The notes beneath the pieces are model-generated. The model had not been told where the DNA came from. It did not search any database and saw nothing but the letters and a program-made list of their open reading frames with translations. Positions 1 through 11,231 of a stretch of DNA of 64,000 bases are shown in pieces. Position 1 is the stretch's first letter. Every line of letters begins with the position of its first letter. This DNA comes from Perognathus longimembris pacificus (taxonomy: Eukaryota; Chordata; Mammalia; Rodentia; Heteromyidae), in NCBI RefSeq assembly GCF_023159225.1, contig NC_063176.1, positions 6,646,963 through 6,710,962 on the forward strand, written 5' to 3'. Made by a program: the position numbers and the translations under genes.

Positions 1-114
1 AAGGGGGGAATGAGGGAGGAGGTAACAGTTCAAGAAATGTACCCAATGCCTAACGTATGAAACTGTAACCTCTCTGTACATCACTTTGACAATAAATAAG
101 AAAAAAAATGTTCA
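1..114 (+). mobile_element. L1 3' end (3'UTR and A-rich tail), cut by the window edge
   Basis: The sequence opens inside the purine-rich L1 3'UTR (gaatgagggaggaggtaac), runs through the conserved block ending in ctgtacatcactttgacaataaa, and stops in an A-rich tail. The same block recurs at about 7.8, 42.5, 43.2, 48.6 and 54.5 kb on the plus strand and inverted elsewhere. At several of those sites it is joined to ORF2 coding remnants, which is how I identify it as L1. The 5' extent lies outside the window. Confidence 0.85.
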
Positions 115-184
115 AAAGAAAAAAATACTTATGTCTTTCAATTAAAACAAACAAAAAATTCAGTTTTCTTTAGGCGCTGAGGTG

Positions 185-185
<1 letters not shown>

Positions 186-229
<44 letters not shown>
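186..229. repeat. (AC)n microsatellite
   Basis: About 22 uninterrupted AC units; likely length-polymorphic. Confidence 0.97.
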
Positions 230-233
<4 letters not shown>

Positions 234-889
234 CCCTTTAGAAACCACAGACTTTTATGAGTATAATACCCATAGCATAAAAATATACTTGTTGGATATT
301 TAACTGTACTCTTTATCATGAATCACAGTAGTGCTTCCAGCTTGAGGTTCTGATGTCCCGCTTCAACTAGGCTAATTGCTATTTCAGACTTCTACCTTCA
401 GACGGTGCAGTAAGGAGCATTGCCTTTGCTCTTTGAAATTCAGTTTGCATAAATCTTTTCTGCCCTCTTCCCCACACTGAGGTTACAAATAGAATTCTTT
501 CAGCAAGTTGTCCCCATCGCTAGCTCAGATTACATTTTAGACTGAGAAATTCCCAGGCACATTGTTTTTCAAAACAAATATAATTAAATTTATTTGGCTT
601 GTATAATTAGGGTTGTAATATGGGGAAATACACATTTAGATAATCTTGAAAATTTGCTTCTAAAGTTGAAACCTTGAAGGTTAGAAACTACACCACTGGT
701 TCATCACGCATTGAGATTGTCACTGTCATAATCTCATTTACCAAAAATAATAAAAATAATAAAAATCTCAAGAGGCTTTGTTGGTCCATTTTCACTAGTG
801 AACAAAAAGTCTGTCTCTTTTATCCTCTCCATTAATTCTGTCTCCTCCCCTAATATTTAGACAGGACCCATTCACATCTGTGCCGTTCT
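230..889. other. Unassigned single-copy AT-rich sequence
   Basis: No open frame of note, no repeat family I recognise and no RNA gene. A short (AATAA)n-like tract lies near 746-766. Confidence 0.5.
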
Positions 890-893
890 TTTC

Positions 894-1098
894 CTTTTTT
901 TCTTTCTTTGGCCAGTCCTGGGGCTTGAACTCAGCGTCTCGGCACCGTCCCTGAGCTGCTTTTGCTCAAGGCTAGCACTCTGTCACTTGAGCCACTGTGA
1001 CCCTTCTAGCTTTCTTGGTTTATGTGATACTGAGGAATCGAACCCAGGGCTTCATGTATGCTAGACGAGCACTCTACCACTAAGCCACATTCCCAGCT
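894..1098 (-). mobile_element. Dimeric ID-like SINE (IDL-Geo type), antisense, diverged
   Basis: Read on the minus strand it has the left ID-like monomer (B box as ggttcgattcc with changes), the linker, the right monomer and an A tail (the T-rich run at 894-909). It is more diverged than most copies here. I could not find convincing target-site duplications, so it is probably an older insertion. Confidence 0.9.
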
Positions 1099-1167
1099 GT
1101 CATTCATTTTTAAATCACATGTTTCATCACGATGCTCTATTCAGATTGAGCCCCCCCCCCAGCTCAG

Positions 1168-1714
1168 TCTCTGTTGGGGTCCTTCGCCCCCAGTGCTCTC
1201 CTGGCCAGCGGGAGAGGCGGGGAAGCGCGCCCCGAATGAGGCAAGCCAAGAAAAGGTGAAAGGTGGACGAATCCCCGCACCCAGCCCCCCTTCGTCAGAG
1301 GACAATCAGACAGACAGCCCGGGAGAAAGGTCTCGCAATCTCGGTTTATTTGGGAGGAGTCACACTCTTAAAAGGGTCAGAGAGCGGCAGGAAGGGGAGG
1401 GGCGTAGCGCACCTAGCTAGGGACTGTGAGGGGCGGCCTGAGCTGTCCATCAAGGGTGGAGGGCCGAGCGACCAATCCTAAGAGGCGGCCTAATTCTATG
1501 TCACAACCCAGAGAACCGCCTCCAGGTTCACCACCAGGCGCCATCTTGGCCACACGTGGTCCTAAGGCTGGGAGGCGGGGCCAGCTAGAACCGCCTTTCC
1601 GGTTCCGCAAAACCCAGAAGGTAGGCGTGGCTAACAGCCAGTGGCTCCAGGGCTGGGAAAACAGGTGGGGCCAGCTGTTTACCTCTTAATGATGCAAGGC
1701 GCGCCCCACATCTC
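1168..1714 (-). mobile_element. Solo LTR of an endogenous retrovirus
   Basis: A GC-rich block of 539 bp (1172-1710) begins TGTTGGGG and ends CCCCACA, an imperfect terminal inverted repeat of LTR type, and is flanked by the 4-bp direct repeat TCTC (1168-1171 and 1711-1714). On the minus strand it has a TATA-like TTTTAAG (1367-1374) followed closely by AATAAA (1345-1350) and about 170 bp of U5-like sequence, which sets the orientation. No gag, pol or env sequence adjoins it, so it is a recombination-derived solo LTR. Short open frames across it are by-products of its GC content. The retroviral class is not certain; a 4-bp duplication favours class I. Confidence 0.8.
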
Positions 1715-1868
1715 CCTTTTCTCATCCTCTCTGCCCATGACGATCCACAAGGTTTATTCTCATCTTCGTTAAAGGATGAATTGTACTTCGGTATTGTTCA
1801 TCTTCTCAGGTGATTTTTCTCTTTTCCCACCCCCGAAACCCCTCACACATTCCCACATCTACATGCAT

Positions 1869-1870
<2 letters not shown>

Positions 1871-1910
<40 letters not shown>

Positions 1911-1922
1911 CACACACACACA
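1871..1922. repeat. (TC)n-(CA)n compound microsatellite
   Basis: Nineteen TC units run directly into seven CA units. The polypyrimidine half has mirror symmetry. Confidence 0.97.
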
Positions 1923-2245
1923 CCATCTCCAGTTCCATTAATTTTCCAGCAAAATATATGCTTTTATTCTTGTTGAATGACTGAATGATGGCTCCGCTGT
2001 CTCTCTTGTGTGTTTCCTTTATTCATTAGTTGTATGGCATCTAGGCTGTTCTCCTAGCTTCGCTACCGTGAATGCAATGACCATAGGTGTGAAATGCTTG
2101 TATTGCAATCTGACATGTAGCCCTTCAGATACGTGACTGAAGGATGTCAATGGATCATATGATACTTCTATTTGTTTATTTCTTAGGAACATGCATCCTA
2201 ATTTCTACAATGCCTGCATTAGTTTAGATTCTGCCAATAGTGTAT
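1923..2245. other. Unassigned sequence upstream of the young L1
   Basis: I see no gene. The stretch 2000-2230 resembles antisense L1 ORF2 debris in wording but is too diverged to call. Confidence 0.35.
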
Positions 2246-4304
2246 AAGAGTTCTTTTAAAGGCAAGAGGAGGACAACAAAGGGATCCACATAGGCAAGGA
2301 AGAAATCAAGTTATCCCTATTCGCAGACGACATGATCTTATATCTGAAGGACCCAAAAAACTCAGTACCCAAACTCCTACACCTAATAAACCAATTTGGC
2401 AAAGTAGGAGGATACAAAATCAATCCACAAAAGTCAGCAGCTTTTCTGTACACCAGCAATAGACAAACAGAAAAGGAAATTATGGAAACAATTCCATTTA
2501 CAGTAGCCAAAAAAAGAATAAAGTACCTAGGGATCAACTTAACCAAGGACGTGACGGACCTATTCAATGAAAACTACAAAAATCTAATAAGGGAAATCAA
2601 AGAAGACACAAGGAGATGGAAAGACCTCCCATGCTCATGGGTAGGCAGAATCATAGTGAAAATGGCCATATTGCCCAAATTGTTATACAAATTCAATGTA
2701 ATACCTATCAAAATCCCAGCCACATTCTTCACTGAAATAGAGAAACCAATCCATAAATTCATATGGAACAGCAAAAGACCTAGAATAGCCAAAGCAATTC
2801 TAGGCAAAAAAAATAGTGCAGGAGGTATCACCATACCAGACTTCAAGCTCTACTACAAGGCCATCATAACAAAAACAGCATGGTATTGGTATAAAAACAG
2901 ATCGGAAGACCAGTGGATTAGAATTGAAGACCCAGAAATAAAACCGCACTCTTACAGCCAACTGATATTCGACAAAGGAGCTAAAGACATACAATGGAAT
3001 AAACATAGCCTCTTCAACTACTGGTGCTGGGAGAACTGGGCAGCCATATGCAGAAAACTCAAAGTAGACCCAAGCCTATCACCATGCACCAAGATCAACT
3101 CAAAATGGATCAAGGACCTCAATATCAGACCTGAATCCTTGAAACTACTGAAGGACAGAGTAGGAAAGACACTAGAACTTATAGGCACAGGAAGGAACTT
3201 CCTGAATAGAGTCCCAGGGGCACAACAAATAGGGGAAAGACTCGACAAATGGGACTACTACAAATTAAAAAGTTTCTGCACAGCTAAGGTCATAGCCACC
3301 AAAATAGAAAGACAGCCAACGATATGGGAAAGGATATTCACCAGCACAGCAACAGACAAAGGCCTGATATCGGGCATCTACAGAGAACTCAAAAAACTAA
3401 GCCCCTCCAAGCCCAATAAACCTATTAGGAAATGGGCAAAAGAGCTAAAGAGAGACTTCACAAGAGAAGATATAAAAATGGCAAAGAAACACATGAGGAA
3501 ATGCTCAACATCCCTGCTAGTAAAGGAAATGCAAATAAAAACAACCCTGAGATACCACCTCACCCCAGTTAGAATGGCCTATACTCTGAACTCAGGAAAC
3601 AACAAATGCTGGAGGGGCTGTGGGGAAAGAGGAACCCTTCTCCATTGTTGGTGGGAGTGCAAATTAGTACAACCACTTTGGAGAACAGTATGGAGGTTTC
3701 TCAAAAAGCTCAATATAGACCTACCCTATGACCCAGCCATACCACTCCTAGGCATCTATCCTAAACAGCAAAACCCAAGATATCAAAAAGACATTTGTAC
3801 TTCCATGTTTATCGCGGCACAATTCACAATAGCCAAAATATGGAAACAACCCAGATGCCCCTCCACAGACGAATGGATCCAAAAAATATGGTACTTATAC
3901 ACAATGGAATACTACATAACTATTAGGAATGGTGAAATATTGTTATTCGCAGGGAAATGGTCAGAACTCGAACAAATAATGTTGAGTGAGACAAGCCTAG
4001 AACAGAGAAAACAAAGGGGCATGATCTCCCTGATATATGACTGTTAACAAAGGGAGACGGAGAGACAGTAGAGAACAAGTCTGTGAACACTGTATATGTG
4101 CTTGATACATTGTATATTGCATATGGGTCTACCTGACCTAGACAAGGGATGGAAAAACAGGTTGTAAGATATCACAAGAAATGTACACACTGACCTACTA
4201 TGTAACTGCACCCTCTTTGCACAACACCTTGTAAAAAAATTTATGTCCAATTAATAATTAAAAAAAAAAGTCTATTGCAAAAAAAAAAAAAAAGAATTCT
4301 TTTA
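2246..4304 (+). mobile_element. Young 5'-truncated L1 with 13-bp target-site duplication
   Basis: The element proper is 2259-4291. It is flanked by aagagttctttta (2246-2258) and aagaattctttta (4292-4304), one mismatch. It starts within ORF2 just before the reverse-transcriptase FADD motif, keeps the rest of ORF2 open to its stop, and carries about 220 bp of 3'UTR and an A-rich tail. The 3'UTR ends ...ctttgcacaacaccttg and lacks the long G-rich tract found in the other L1 3' ends of this window, so it belongs to a separate L1 subfamily. Few changes and a near-perfect duplication suggest a recent insertion. Confidence 0.95.
2260..4047 (+). pseudogene. L1 ORF2 remnant: RT palm end, thumb and C-terminal Cys-rich domain
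   Basis: The reading frame is open from the truncation point at 2260 through the stop at 4045-4047, about 595 codons (571 from the first Met at 2332). The N-terminal endonuclease and most of the reverse transcriptase are missing because the insertion is 5'-truncated. FADD, the catalytic aspartate pair of the RT active site (YxDD family), is encoded at 2320-2331, directly before that Met. A CCHC-type zinc knuckle, C-x3-C-x7-H-x4-C, is encoded at 3607-3660 (residues 426-443 of the Met-initiated frame). With no endonuclease and no promoter the protein cannot retrotranspose. The lack of any stop or frameshift over 1.8 kb indicates youth rather than selection. Confidence 0.93.
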
Positions 4305-4315
4305 CCTCACCTTTT

Positions 4316-4573
4316 CTTTTTTGGAGGGGCGGGAGGCGGTGCAGTCGACAGGCTTGAACTTAGAGCCTACTCACTGTGACCTTTTCTGCTCAGGTCTAGA
4401 TCTCAACTATTTCCAGCCATAGCTCCACTGCCATTTTTTGGTTTTTGTGTTTTTCTGGAAGGAGGGGGTTAATTTTAAATGAGTCTCACAGCCTTTCCTG
4501 TCCAGGCTAGCTTCAAACCACCATCCTCAGATCTGATTCCTAAGTGGGTAGGATTACACGTGTGACACCAGGG
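4316..4573 (-). mobile_element. Composite 7SL/B1-like plus Geo-monomer SINE, old, antisense
   Basis: Reverse-complemented, it begins with an Alu/B1-like part (taatcctaccca...gaggatggtggtttgaagctagcctggacaggaaaggc, read in pieces) and continues into a diverged copy of the right monomer of the dimeric SINE. The same architecture recurs at 10.75, 25.66, 31.1, 41.4 and 45.6 kb. Confidence 0.7.
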
Positions 4574-4589
4574 TCCACTTTACCTCACT

Positions 4590-5030
4590 TCTTTACCATC
4601 ATCTTTGGTTCTTTGTATTCCAGATCGCTGTTGTGAGAGGAAATCTCATTTTGATGTGTGGTTTCCCTTAATGGCCAGGGTGTTGAACATCTTCCTGTAT
4701 TTGTTCGTCATTCGTGGTCCTTATTTCAAGAATTTTCTGTTCAGTTGATTTACCCATTTATTATCTAATTTATTGCTGGTTTGGGAGTTTTACTTTTGAG
4801 CTCCCCATATATTGTGGTTATTAATCACTTGTCAGGTTTAAAATTGGCAAAATTTCTCCCATTCTCTAGTCTGTCTCTTCATTCTAATGACTGTTTCCTT
4901 TACTGTGCAGAAGCTTGACCATCTGATGCAGTTTCGATTGTCAATCCATGCTCCTGTTTGCTAAGTTGCTGGAGTCCTATCTGGAAGTTTCTGCCTACAT
5001 CCAATCATTCTTCACCATTTTTCCTGCCTC
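4590..5030 (-). mobile_element. Old L1 ORF2 3' fragment, antisense
   Basis: Phrases characteristic of antisense mammalian L1 ORF2 occur in order: gttgaacatcttcctgtatttg, attaatcacttgtcagg, ctcccattctctagtctgtc, and ctttactgtgcagaagctt. Many stops and indels; this is a relic predating the rodent-specific SINEs. Confidence 0.75.
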
Positions 5031-5049
5031 ATCCTTGTGTGTTGGTTTG

Positions 5050-7642
5050 TAATATTACTTTTCTCATATATTCATATGTTCCTTTTGCATTTGTTTTTTT
5101 TTCTACTTGAATGCAGATGCTTTAGGACAGAAATTCTATTGTTTTCCAATTCCCGGAATCTGGAAGAGCACTTATAAACTAAGCGGATTTTAAGAACGCC
5201 AACTCACCTCTTTTTCATCATTTTTCTGGCTTTACTGAGGCTTTTTTTAATATTAATGAAAGTGAATTATGTGTAAAGCATGAATTATTCTTAATGTTGG
5301 TATGTTGCCATAAATGATAGGAGTTCTTTGCTTTCATTGATTTAAAAACTTACTGAAAGAGGTTTAATTCCTTCTAAGAGCTGTCGTTCAATTTAACAAT
5401 TATTACATAAGTGATTTTCTTTATTGTTCCGTACTTATCTAAACAAAATTGAATGAATAGTCAGTACTTAAAGAATAACAAATACGAGAATAAACTAGGT
5501 TTTTTTCTGTCTCAAAATTCATTTGGTAAAAGTGGGGAAGAAGATTTAGTCATAAAATTAAACATATTTCCTATTTTAAAAAATGAAAGAAGAGAGCAAT
5601 GAAAGAGGTGATACCTATCAAGATGTTTTCCATTAATAAGCTGCTTTAATGAATCACAACTCCTTGTACAGCTACTGAGATATAACCAAAATAGATTAAA
5701 TTATTAAGTGACATGTAAGTATATATCAATATGTGCAGAAATGTCATACTCATGCTGATTCTATGTTATTATAAAATAAAGTTCACAAATCTCAAACACA
5801 GAATACAACATTTTATAATTAATCTAGACCATTACAGATTAAATAATTGGGGCAGATTTGATTGTAGTCCCTTCTAAATTGATTTTTGCAAAAAAATAAC
5901 TCTTCTGCAGTTAGCTTAATGCCTAAGGAGAGGAACAAAAAATTTGGCTTTAATTGGCAGTAAGGATAAAGAACAGAAATGGCACAGAAAGACTCAAGGG
6001 GAATGAAAAAAAGTGGCCAGCATTCAGTAATGTGGCCCTGAAATGAGTACAGCCTGCTTACCACGTGGTATCTTCAATTACTGGAGTGAATCAAATCTTA
6101 ACCACATTTTTTTAAAAACAACAACAAAAACAAGATATTACAATTACATATATATTTATTTATAGTTATATTTTATATATATATATATATTACTGATTGA
6201 CCATTTCTTGAACTACTAGGATGTCAATAAATACCTGCATTAGAAGAAACTTTGTGTTTTCAGAACAATTAAGAGCTAATGAAGTTTGGGTTTCCCCCCC
6301 CCGACTCCCAGAATAAGTTTCTTTAAAACTTTGCCTTTGGATGATGCGTGCAAGCTTTAGGTTTGACAACGTTCTTGTCTTAATGTCTTTGGTGTACAAA
6401 TTTCTAAATTCCTCAGCTTATCAAAAATGTCTTTTACCGTACCCTACTTATTATCTTTTTGAAAGCCTTTGAGACAATAGATCAGGAGTTTCTAGAGGTA
6501 CGATGACAGGAGAAAGTGAGGATGAGAACTTTGTCAGCACTTTTTCTATTCAACCCAGTTTCTGCTTTGTAAGCATTTCTTATGCATCAGTTGAAGTCTC
6601 CAGCAGCAATCTGGGGAGAGCCTAAACATAGGATGACAGTCAATTACCTTCCAGAACTAAGCAGTAATTAATAGAGTTCTGTTAATTTCTTCCAAACGTT
6701 TTAATGAAAGCTTTTAAAATTCATTGTTGTAGCTGGTGTGGTACCTCTGAAGTATAGAGCTGCTCTTATGTCTTCTATAATTATTCATATTTGTACAATT
6801 GTTCTACCTTTCCCAGTGTCCTCTGTTATTAATTTCTATTTCCACAGCCTTATGTTTCTATAGTGAGGAGGAGAAGGGCAGTTATTGTTTTAGACTGCGC
6901 CATATAAATTTCTCATTGAAAGGATGCCATTTGAGTAAAGGCGTGTAGGAAAGGAGGGATGGACGGAGCATCACGGGATGGGTACCTAGGAATATCCTAG
7001 AAAGCGAAAGTATCAGCCACATCAAGACCAATGGAGTCTACATTTGTAAAAGAGGGATGGAAAGAAAGGGAGGGCATGAGGTCACTTGAAAACATAGGAA
7101 ACACATGCAAATCAAACACAGTTTTACTTTGTTGACAGATTGGATAAAATAAATGGAGGGAAGACTAAGAAATTCCAGAGAAACTGATTATACAGGAGGA
7201 TATTTGCCGCTATCATGTAGCATTTATGGAAGTTAAATGTGACGATCACCTGTCAACTACGTTTTTGAAATGAACCGAATGACAATGCTTGCTCTGAAAG
7301 GCCTACAGCGACCACGAGAGTCTAAGAAAACATGTCCTTAGCAGTTATAGCTAAAGACTTCTACTGTAGAACTGAAGTTCTACTCTGTGACCTATTACTC
7401 TTCTCCCAAACTCCAAAAACAGCTTGTGGGGGGTATTGTAACAAATTGTAACAAGAGTTTCATATTCATAGATTCTACATCATCGGTGGACTCAAATCAA
7501 CTTCAGATGGAACATATTTGGAAATAAAATTGAGCACAATTGAATATTTTCTTCTCACTTTCTCCTAAACAATAAAAAAATTACCCCCATTCAATTTCAG
7601 ATGGAATCTAGAGATGACTTAGCATATGTAAGAAGTTTCTAT
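5050..7642. other. Single-copy AT-rich DNA, no gene seen
   Basis: Only short chance open frames occur, none with family resemblance. A (TA)n tract lies at 6168-6191. The part 6840-7120 is somewhat richer in G on the plus strand, but I recognise nothing in it. Confidence 0.5.
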
Positions 7643-7938
7643 AAATTATATGTAAATATCGTATTAGAACTAGGGAAGTGAAAGGGAATATCAAAATCGA
7701 GAGACAAAGGATAAAAAGACAAACAACTCCAAAAGCAATACTTACAAAACCATTTGGTGTAAACCAACTGAACAACTCATGGGGGAGAGGGAAAAAGGCA
7801 GGGGGAAGGGGGAGGGGGGAAATGAGGGAGGAGGTAACAAACAGTACAAGAAATGTATCCAAGGCCTAATGTATGAAACTGTAACCTCTCTGTACATCAC
7901 TTTGACAATAAATAAGAAAAAAATTATATGTAAATATC
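7643..7938 (+). mobile_element. L1 3'UTR insertion with perfect 18-bp target duplication
   Basis: The insert 7661-7920 (260 bp) holds only L1 3'UTR: a purine-rich start, a G-rich run around 7782-7833, the conserved terminal block and A tail. It is bounded by identical copies of aaattatatgtaaatatc at 7643-7660 and 7921-7938. The intact duplication marks a recent target-primed insertion that was truncated before any ORF2. Confidence 0.96.
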
Positions 7939-8670
7939 ATATGATTTATTTACCTAAGTCTTTTAGTGTCCATGGGCTCCTGGAACCTACTATGTGAGAA
8001 GACTAAGATGTAGCCACTTACTTTACTTACATTAAATCTTTATTCAAATATTATTGCTTTCAATAAAACTAATTGTGATCTTTTTATTTGGAATTGTACT
8101 TTTCTTCTTCTTTCCCTCATTTTTCTTATGCTTATTAGCACCATGTAATAGTTTTACTGTATTCTTCTTTTAAAGACATTCATATAACCCACATAGAAAC
8201 TCATGTTTCCCCCCTTTATGGAAATTCATTAATAAGGGTATCTTTCATATCTATGGTTATATCTTGATTGATTAGAACAGGACCAACATCAGCAACGTAA
8301 GTATTTCATGACTGAATTAAAAACCTTCTAAAGGGTTATGAAAAGAAATGACTATTGTTGGCAAGAAGAAAGAGATATTTGGAATATGTTTACATGTGCA
8401 TGAAATAGCATTTTCACGCCAACAAAAGTTCTGACTTTTTAGAAGCTACATTTTAATGAGTTGTTATATCAGTTGGGGAATGAAATCTAGCAGCTGACAA
8501 AATAGTTGAAAATACTGAAATGACAAGTATTCCACAATGTATTGCCATATTTGTTTGAGTTCAATAATTAACCCAATAAAATTACATTGTTCTTGTGTGC
8601 TTCATAAGTCCATTAGAATTTTGTAGATTTTTAAATAGTTAGATAAAAATTGAAACAACTACTTAGGGTC
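7939..8670. other. Single-copy AT-rich DNA, no gene seen
   Basis: I see no open frame, repeat or RNA gene here. Confidence 0.5.
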
Positions 8671-8921
8671 AAGAAAAGGGTAAGTTTGGGGCTGGGGATA
8701 TGGCCTAGTGGCAAGAGTGCTTGCCTCATATACATGAGGCCCTGGGTTCAATTCCCCAGCACCACATATACAGAAAATGGCCAGAAGTGGCGCTGTGGCT
8801 CAAGTGGCAGAGTGCTAGCCTTGAGCAAGAAGAAGCCAGGGACAGTGCTCAGGCCCTGAGTCCAAGCCCCAGGACTGGCCAAAAAAAAAAAAAAAAGAAA
8901 GAAAAAGAAAAGGGTAAATTT
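8671..8921 (+). mobile_element. Dimeric ID-like SINE (IDL-Geo type) with 17-bp duplication
   Basis: The element starts at 8688 with ggggctggggatatggcctagtgg (A box of the left monomer; B box ggttcaattcc) and continues with the right monomer and a poly-A tail. The duplication aagaaaagggtaagttt (8671-8687) recurs at 8905-8921 with one change. This is a good full-length reference copy for the window. Confidence 0.96.
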
Positions 8922-10560
8922 ATGATGCTGCTTTTCTTTCTCTAATGAAACTTCTATCCTCAATCTATGCTTACTGAAGAAAAACAATGCAAATGTTTTC
9001 TTTATTTTTAACTCATGCCTATCATAAAAATTGGACAAAGTAGAAAGGAAGAAAAAAAAATACCTGTATATATAAAACACCATCTCAGTAATGCCACAGG
9101 GAAGATTAACTGCCAAAAGAATCACAGATAAGAGTTAAGGCAAACAAAATAAAACTGCCGAAATATGTTAGAAGAAGAGAAAATTGGGACAATGAGATTT
9201 TCAAATTCTGAAGTCTAAGACAATATTAGAGCTCTCTAAGGCAAGAGAGTAGACAACCACAGGCCAGATTCTCATTCTCCCAGCTCTAGGGAAATCCAGT
9301 GTAAGTAGATTCGACGAGCGCTCGTTCCCCTGGAGTCAAAGAGGATGAGAATGTGGAGGTATTCTTTAATTCATACCAAATATGTTTTGATAAAGGAGAG
9401 AACTTTAAGAATGGCTGTTCCTGAGAGAGATGGAAATCTGTATTGCATTTGGATAGAATACAAAAAGTGCTGCAACCCAGTGCTCCAGTCTTAAAACTGG
9501 AGGAATCATTTTGAGTAAAATGAAATGTTATTGAGGATGGTTTGCTTTCTCTCCAGTTTCTTGAAAGCAAATTTCATATAAAATGAGGGTCTTTGAGGCC
9601 ATATAATTCTGTATTACACATAGCAATCCGGACTACCATAAGAATGAAACTGAATCTATAAAAAAATGAACAGTCCCCCAATACTTGTTTTCCAAATTAT
9701 GTAATTTGTTGTTGAATTCTGTTTCCATCCCACACGTGTGAATTATATAAATACATTATTTCACTCAAACATCATAACTTCTTCATTAATTTAGTTAACT
9801 TCATATATTACATTCATATTGTAGATATGCTGTTATCTGATAGCCTGTATCTTATTAAAATAGAATTTCTAAATTAAAATATAAAATAAGTCATGAAACT
9901 CTACATGAAAACATTAACATGAGCTTCTTTTTTAACAATTTATGAGGAACTAAATAAAAAAGTATTGGCACACAAAATATGACTCATTGTTGTCCAAGCA
10001 TAATCCACTTTAGCTATCATTTTTAAAGTATTACAAGAGCACAAACCTTTCTTAACCAATCAACTTGATTAGAAACAGAAGACACTGATAATTTTCATGT
10101 TCCCAATTGTGGTGATATTCATATGTTATGTAATCAAATCTAATGCCATAAGATATAAGCCTAATGGAAATTAATTACTGAAAATAATACTTCTAGTGTA
10201 TTTCCCCAAAACGTCACAGTCATGGAAAAACTGCTAGTTTTAACTGTGACATTAACTGTCATGGACTACGTGATATATTTTAGCTCAGCAATGCACAGAG
10301 TTGTCACTCGTCTGTATTTGGTTTATGCATGCAGTGTTTTGTAGATATAGGTGCTAATACAAACACCAGCAAATTTAAAACACTTAACTTTCTATGCTGC
10401 TGGGCCAGTTTAGGCAGTTGTTATTGATACTTGACCTATCTGGTGAAAAGTGATTAATTAAATATTTCTGAGATCATCTTTCAAGATTTTTCTGATGCTT
10501 CCTTCTGAGGCAATTAAAATATTTAGGAATAGTTTTATTTTTTGAAGGTCTTTTTATATT
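8922..10560. other. Single-copy AT-rich DNA, no gene seen
   Basis: Chance open frames only (for example a 94-codon one on the minus strand at 9286-9570 that matches nothing I know). Confidence 0.5.
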
Positions 10561-10569
10561 ATAATTCAA

Positions 10570-10660
10570 ATACTCTGGCTTGAGTTCAGGGCCTTGCACT
10601 CTTCTTTGGCTTACTCCTGATTAAGAGTATTCATTTTATCACTTTAGCCATCATCCAGTC
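10570..10660 (-). mobile_element. Diverged right-monomer SINE fragment, antisense
   Basis: cttgagttcagggccttgcac and the following phrase resemble the antisense right monomer, but with many differences. Weak call. Confidence 0.4.
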
Positions 10661-10747
10661 AAATGTTTTGGTGACTAATCAGAAAAGAAGTCCATCAGAC
10701 TTTCCTGATCTGAGTAGCTGCTGAAAGCCATACACGTAGCTTCAGAC

Positions 10748-10965
10748 TCTTTTTTTTTTTTTTTTTTTTGCTGGTCCTTGGGCTTGAACACAGGGCCTCT
10801 ATGTGTTCAAGGCTAGCACTCTACCACGTGAGCCACAGTGTCACTTCTGGCTTTTTTTTCTGAGAAGTTTATTGGAAATTAGAGTCCCATGGACCTTCCT
10901 GCCTGGGCTGGCTTTGAACCATGATCCTCAGATCTCAGCCTCCCGAGTAGCTACGATTATAAGCT
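10748..10965 (-). mobile_element. Composite B1-like plus Geo-monomer SINE, antisense
   Basis: The clearest example of the older composite. In sense it reads tagctactcgggaggctgag, then gatctgaggatcatggttc and aagccagcccaggcagg (7SL/B1-like), a short A-rich linker, then the same right monomer found in the dimeric SINE and an A tail (T run 10751-10769). It lacks the first 30 or so bases of the B1-like part. Confidence 0.85.
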
Positions 10966-11231
10966 CCTTTTCATTTTTTGTAACTATTTTCTCCATGTAC
11001 AATGTGTGATTTCACATACTTGAACAATTACTCATCTATAAGCCTAGGTAAGTCATCTAATTGACAAATATTGATTGATTTTATAAAGTAAATTCTGGAA
11101 AGTTGATTTTTAATACCTTTCAGTCAAAAATTACTTACATGATGGCATAGGTAGCAAATATGCACTTAGAACCAAGGGTACAGAGGACAGACTAGCATTG
11201 CCTGCTTATTAAAGCTTGCGTTTTAAAACAT

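Noticed and set aside
1058..1689. Several frames of 65-120 codons in the GC-rich block
   Set aside because: The block is a solo LTR; its few stop codons reflect GC content.
8695..8760. tRNA-Ala-like gene
   Set aside because: The tRNA resemblance belongs to the left SINE monomer; it recurs with A tails and target duplications, and no cloverleaf is complete.
8748..9125. 125-codon minus-strand frame
   Set aside because: Its C-terminal half is antisense SINE, a theme repeated (GAWTQGLSTVPGFF-like text) at every antisense copy, and the rest is single-copy AT-rich DNA. It is not a gene.
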